Source: Pelomonas caseinilytica
Lineage (GTDB): Bacteria > Pseudomonadota > Gammaproteobacteria > Burkholderiales > Burkholderiaceae_C
DNA: 64,000 nucleotides
Assembly: GCF_021353235.1 (NCBI RefSeq)
Contig: NZ_JAJTWT010000001.1
Span: 186,001-250,000, forward strand
Direction of reading: 5' to 3'
Positions 62,703 through 64,000 of this stretch are shown piece by piece. How positions within the stretch are numbered: position 1 is the first letter of the stretch; the number at the start of each line of letters is the position of its first letter. The notes under the pieces are model-generated. The model saw only the letters and a program-made list of their open reading frames with translations, made no database searches and had not been told where the DNA came from. Position numbers and translations under genes: made by a program.

Positions 62703-64000
62703 TCATTCCCACTCGATGGTCGCAGGCGGCTTGCTCGACACGTCGTAGGTCACGCGGTTGATGCCGCGCACCTCGTTGATGATGCGGCTGGAGACCTTCT
62801 TGAGCAGGGCGTAGGGCAGTTCGGCCCAGTCGGCGGTCATGAAGTCGCTGGTCTGCACGGCGCGCAGGGCCACGACGTAGTCGTAGGTGCGGCCGTCGCC
62901 CATGACGCCGACGCTCTTGACCGGCAGGAAGACGGCGAAGGCCTGCGAGGTCAGCCCGTACCAGCTCTTGCCCGTCGCCGGATCGATGGTGTTGCGTAGT
63001 TCCTCGATGAAGATGGCGTCGGCGCGGCGCAGCAGGTCGGCGTACTCCTTGCGGATGTCGCCGAGGATGCGCACCCCCAGGCCCGGCCCCGGGAAGGGAT
63101 GCCGGTAGACCATGTCGGGCGGCAGGCCGAGGGCGACGCCGAGCGCGCGGACCTCGTCCTTGAACAGCTCGCGCAGCGGCTCCAGCAGCTTCAGGCCCAG
63201 GGTCTCGGGCAGGCCGCCCACGTTATGGTGGCTCTTGATGGTGGTGGCCTTCTTGGTCTTGGTACCGCCGCTCTCCACCACGTCGGGATAGATGGTGCCC
63301 TGGGCCAGCCACTTCGCATTGGTGAGCTTCTTGGCCTCGGCCTGGAAGACCTCGACGAATTCGGCGCCGATGATCTTGCGCTTGCGCTCGGGGTCGGTCA
63401 CGCCGGCCAGCTTGCCGAGGAACTGTTCGCTCGCGTCCACGTGCACCACGCGGGCGTGCAGGCGGCCGGCGAACATGTCCATCACCATCTGCGCCTCGTT
63501 CAGGCGCAGCAGGCCGTGGTCGACGAAGACGCAGGTGAGCTGGTCGCCGATGGCGCGGTGGATGAGGGCCGCGGCGACGCTGGAATCGACGCCGCCCGAC
63601 AGGCCGAGGATGACCTCCTCGCTGCCCACCTGCTCGCGGATGCGGGCCACGGCCTCGTCGATGTAGCTGCCCATCTGCCAGTCGCCCTTGCAGCCGGCGA
63701 TGTCGCGCACGAAGCGGCGCAGCAGCGCCTCGCCCTGCAGGGTGTGGGTCACTTCCGGATGGAACTGCACGGCATAGAAACGCCGCGACTCGTCAGCCAT
63801 GCCGGCGATGGGGCAACTCGGCGTGGACGCCATCAGCTTGAAGCCCGGGGGCAGCGAGGTCACCTTGTCGCCATGGCTCATCCAGACCTTGAGCATGCCG
63901 TGCTTCTCGGGCGTCTCGAAGTCCTGGATGCCGTCCAGCAGTTGGGTGTGGCCATGGGCGCGCACCTCGGCGTAGCCGAACTCACGGTGCTCGCTGGCCT
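62703..64000 (-). CDS. guaA: GMP synthase (glutamine-hydrolysing), 5' end outside window
   Basis: About 432 C-terminal residues are visible. The end of the class I glutaminase domain has FHPEVTHT (catalytic His and Glu). The ATP-pyrophosphatase domain has [14 protein letters not shown] (P-loop). The dimerisation domain has the [15 protein letters not shown] segment and the last residues TIEWE, as in all GuaA proteins. It converts XMP to GMP with glutamine and ATP. It is convergent with the tRNA-Pro unit. Confidence 0.96.
   Translation of the reverse strand, partial: ASEHREFGYAEVRAHGHTQLLDGIQDFETPEKHGMLKVWMSHGDKVTSLPPGFKLMASTPSCPIAGMADESRRFYAVQFHPEVTHTLQGEALLRRFVRDIAGCKGDWQMGSYIDEAVARIREQVGSEEVILGLSGGVDSSVAAALIHRAIGDQLTCVFVDHGLLRLNEAQMVMDMFAGRLHARVVHVDASEQFLGKLAGVTDPERKRKIIGAEFVEVFQAEAKKLTNAKWLAQGTIYPDVVESGGTKTKKATTIKSHHNVGGLPETLGLKLLEPLRELFKDEVRALGVALGLPPDMVYRHPFPGPGLGVRILGDIRKEYADLLRRADAIFIEELRNTIDPATGKSWYGLTSQAFAVFLPVKSVGVMGDGRTYDYVVALRAVQTSDFMTADWAELPYALLKKVSSRIINEVRGINRVTYDVSSKPPATIEWE

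Overview
The window is about 64 kb of very GC-rich, gene-dense DNA. Its content points to a betaproteobacterium of the order Burkholderiales, of the Roseateles/Pelomonas/Mitsuaria/Rubrivivax type. The evidence is an infC-rpmI-rplT-pheS-pheT-ihfA-merR-tRNA-Pro block, PEP-CTERM proteins, an HprK-related kinase of the kind found near exosortase/EPS loci, and many TonB-dependent functions. The genus assignment is inference; no marker comparison could be run.

Region 1 (1-16000) is an envelope/exopolysaccharide-like cluster. A long minus-strand gene train starts with an ECF sigma factor (16000), its anti-sigma factor, an S8 protease and a TorF-like outer-membrane protein. It continues with a cytochrome c lipoprotein, a heme-motif outer-membrane barrel, a radical SAM/SPASM enzyme, an amidohydrolase, a glycosyltransferase and a flippase, and then a GT4 glycosyltransferase and an HprK-related kinase. 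Three plus-strand genes (methyltransferase, nucleotidyltransferase, B12-type radical SAM) are interleaved with the last three minus-strand genes. Convergent ends overlap by 11-37 bp and divergent starts lie only 11-14 bp apart. A partial Tat-signal amidohydrolase sits at the left edge.

Region 2 (16129-19817) is an Mla/MCE lipid-transport operon: STAS-MlaE permease, MlaF ATPase, MlaD and an auxiliary lipoprotein. A CACAGAGG palindrome lies between the permease and ATPase genes. It is followed by a 287-bp array of perfect hairpins and by a small GAF-protein operon.

Region 3 (21169-41439) is a pectin-utilization locus. It encodes KdgK, a rhamnogalacturonan-acetylesterase-like SGNH enzyme, a pectate lyase-pectinesterase fusion, a PEP-CTERM protein, a large TonB receptor, KdgF, KduD, a TogMNAB-type ABC importer, PL22 oligogalacturonate lyase, a second pectinesterase, a second pectate lyase and an IclR-type regulator (KdgR-like). 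Polymer is de-esterified and cut outside, imported through the outer membrane by the TonB receptor and through the inner membrane by TogMNAB, cut to monomers by PL22, and funnelled through KdgF/KduD/KdgK. kduI and kdgA are not in the window. Two long hairpins with different stems but nearly the same 44-nt loop, in opposite orientation, fill the 317-bp gap between the binding-protein gene and the PL22 gene.

Region 4 (41532-54356) holds general metabolism and surface genes: an MDR reductase, ElaA-type GNAT, SDR, flavoprotein, a second PEP-CTERM protein, a secreted hydrolase with a membrane-anchored partner, Tex, a second TonB receptor and a patatin.

Region 5 (54357-64000) is translation-related. 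It has a threonine-rich leader peptide plus terminator in front of thrS (a classical attenuator), infC with an apparent ATC start, rpmI, rplT, a terminator and second CACAGAGG palindrome, pheS, pheT, ihfA, a MerR regulator, tRNA-Pro(GGG) and the 3' part of guaA on the opposite strand.
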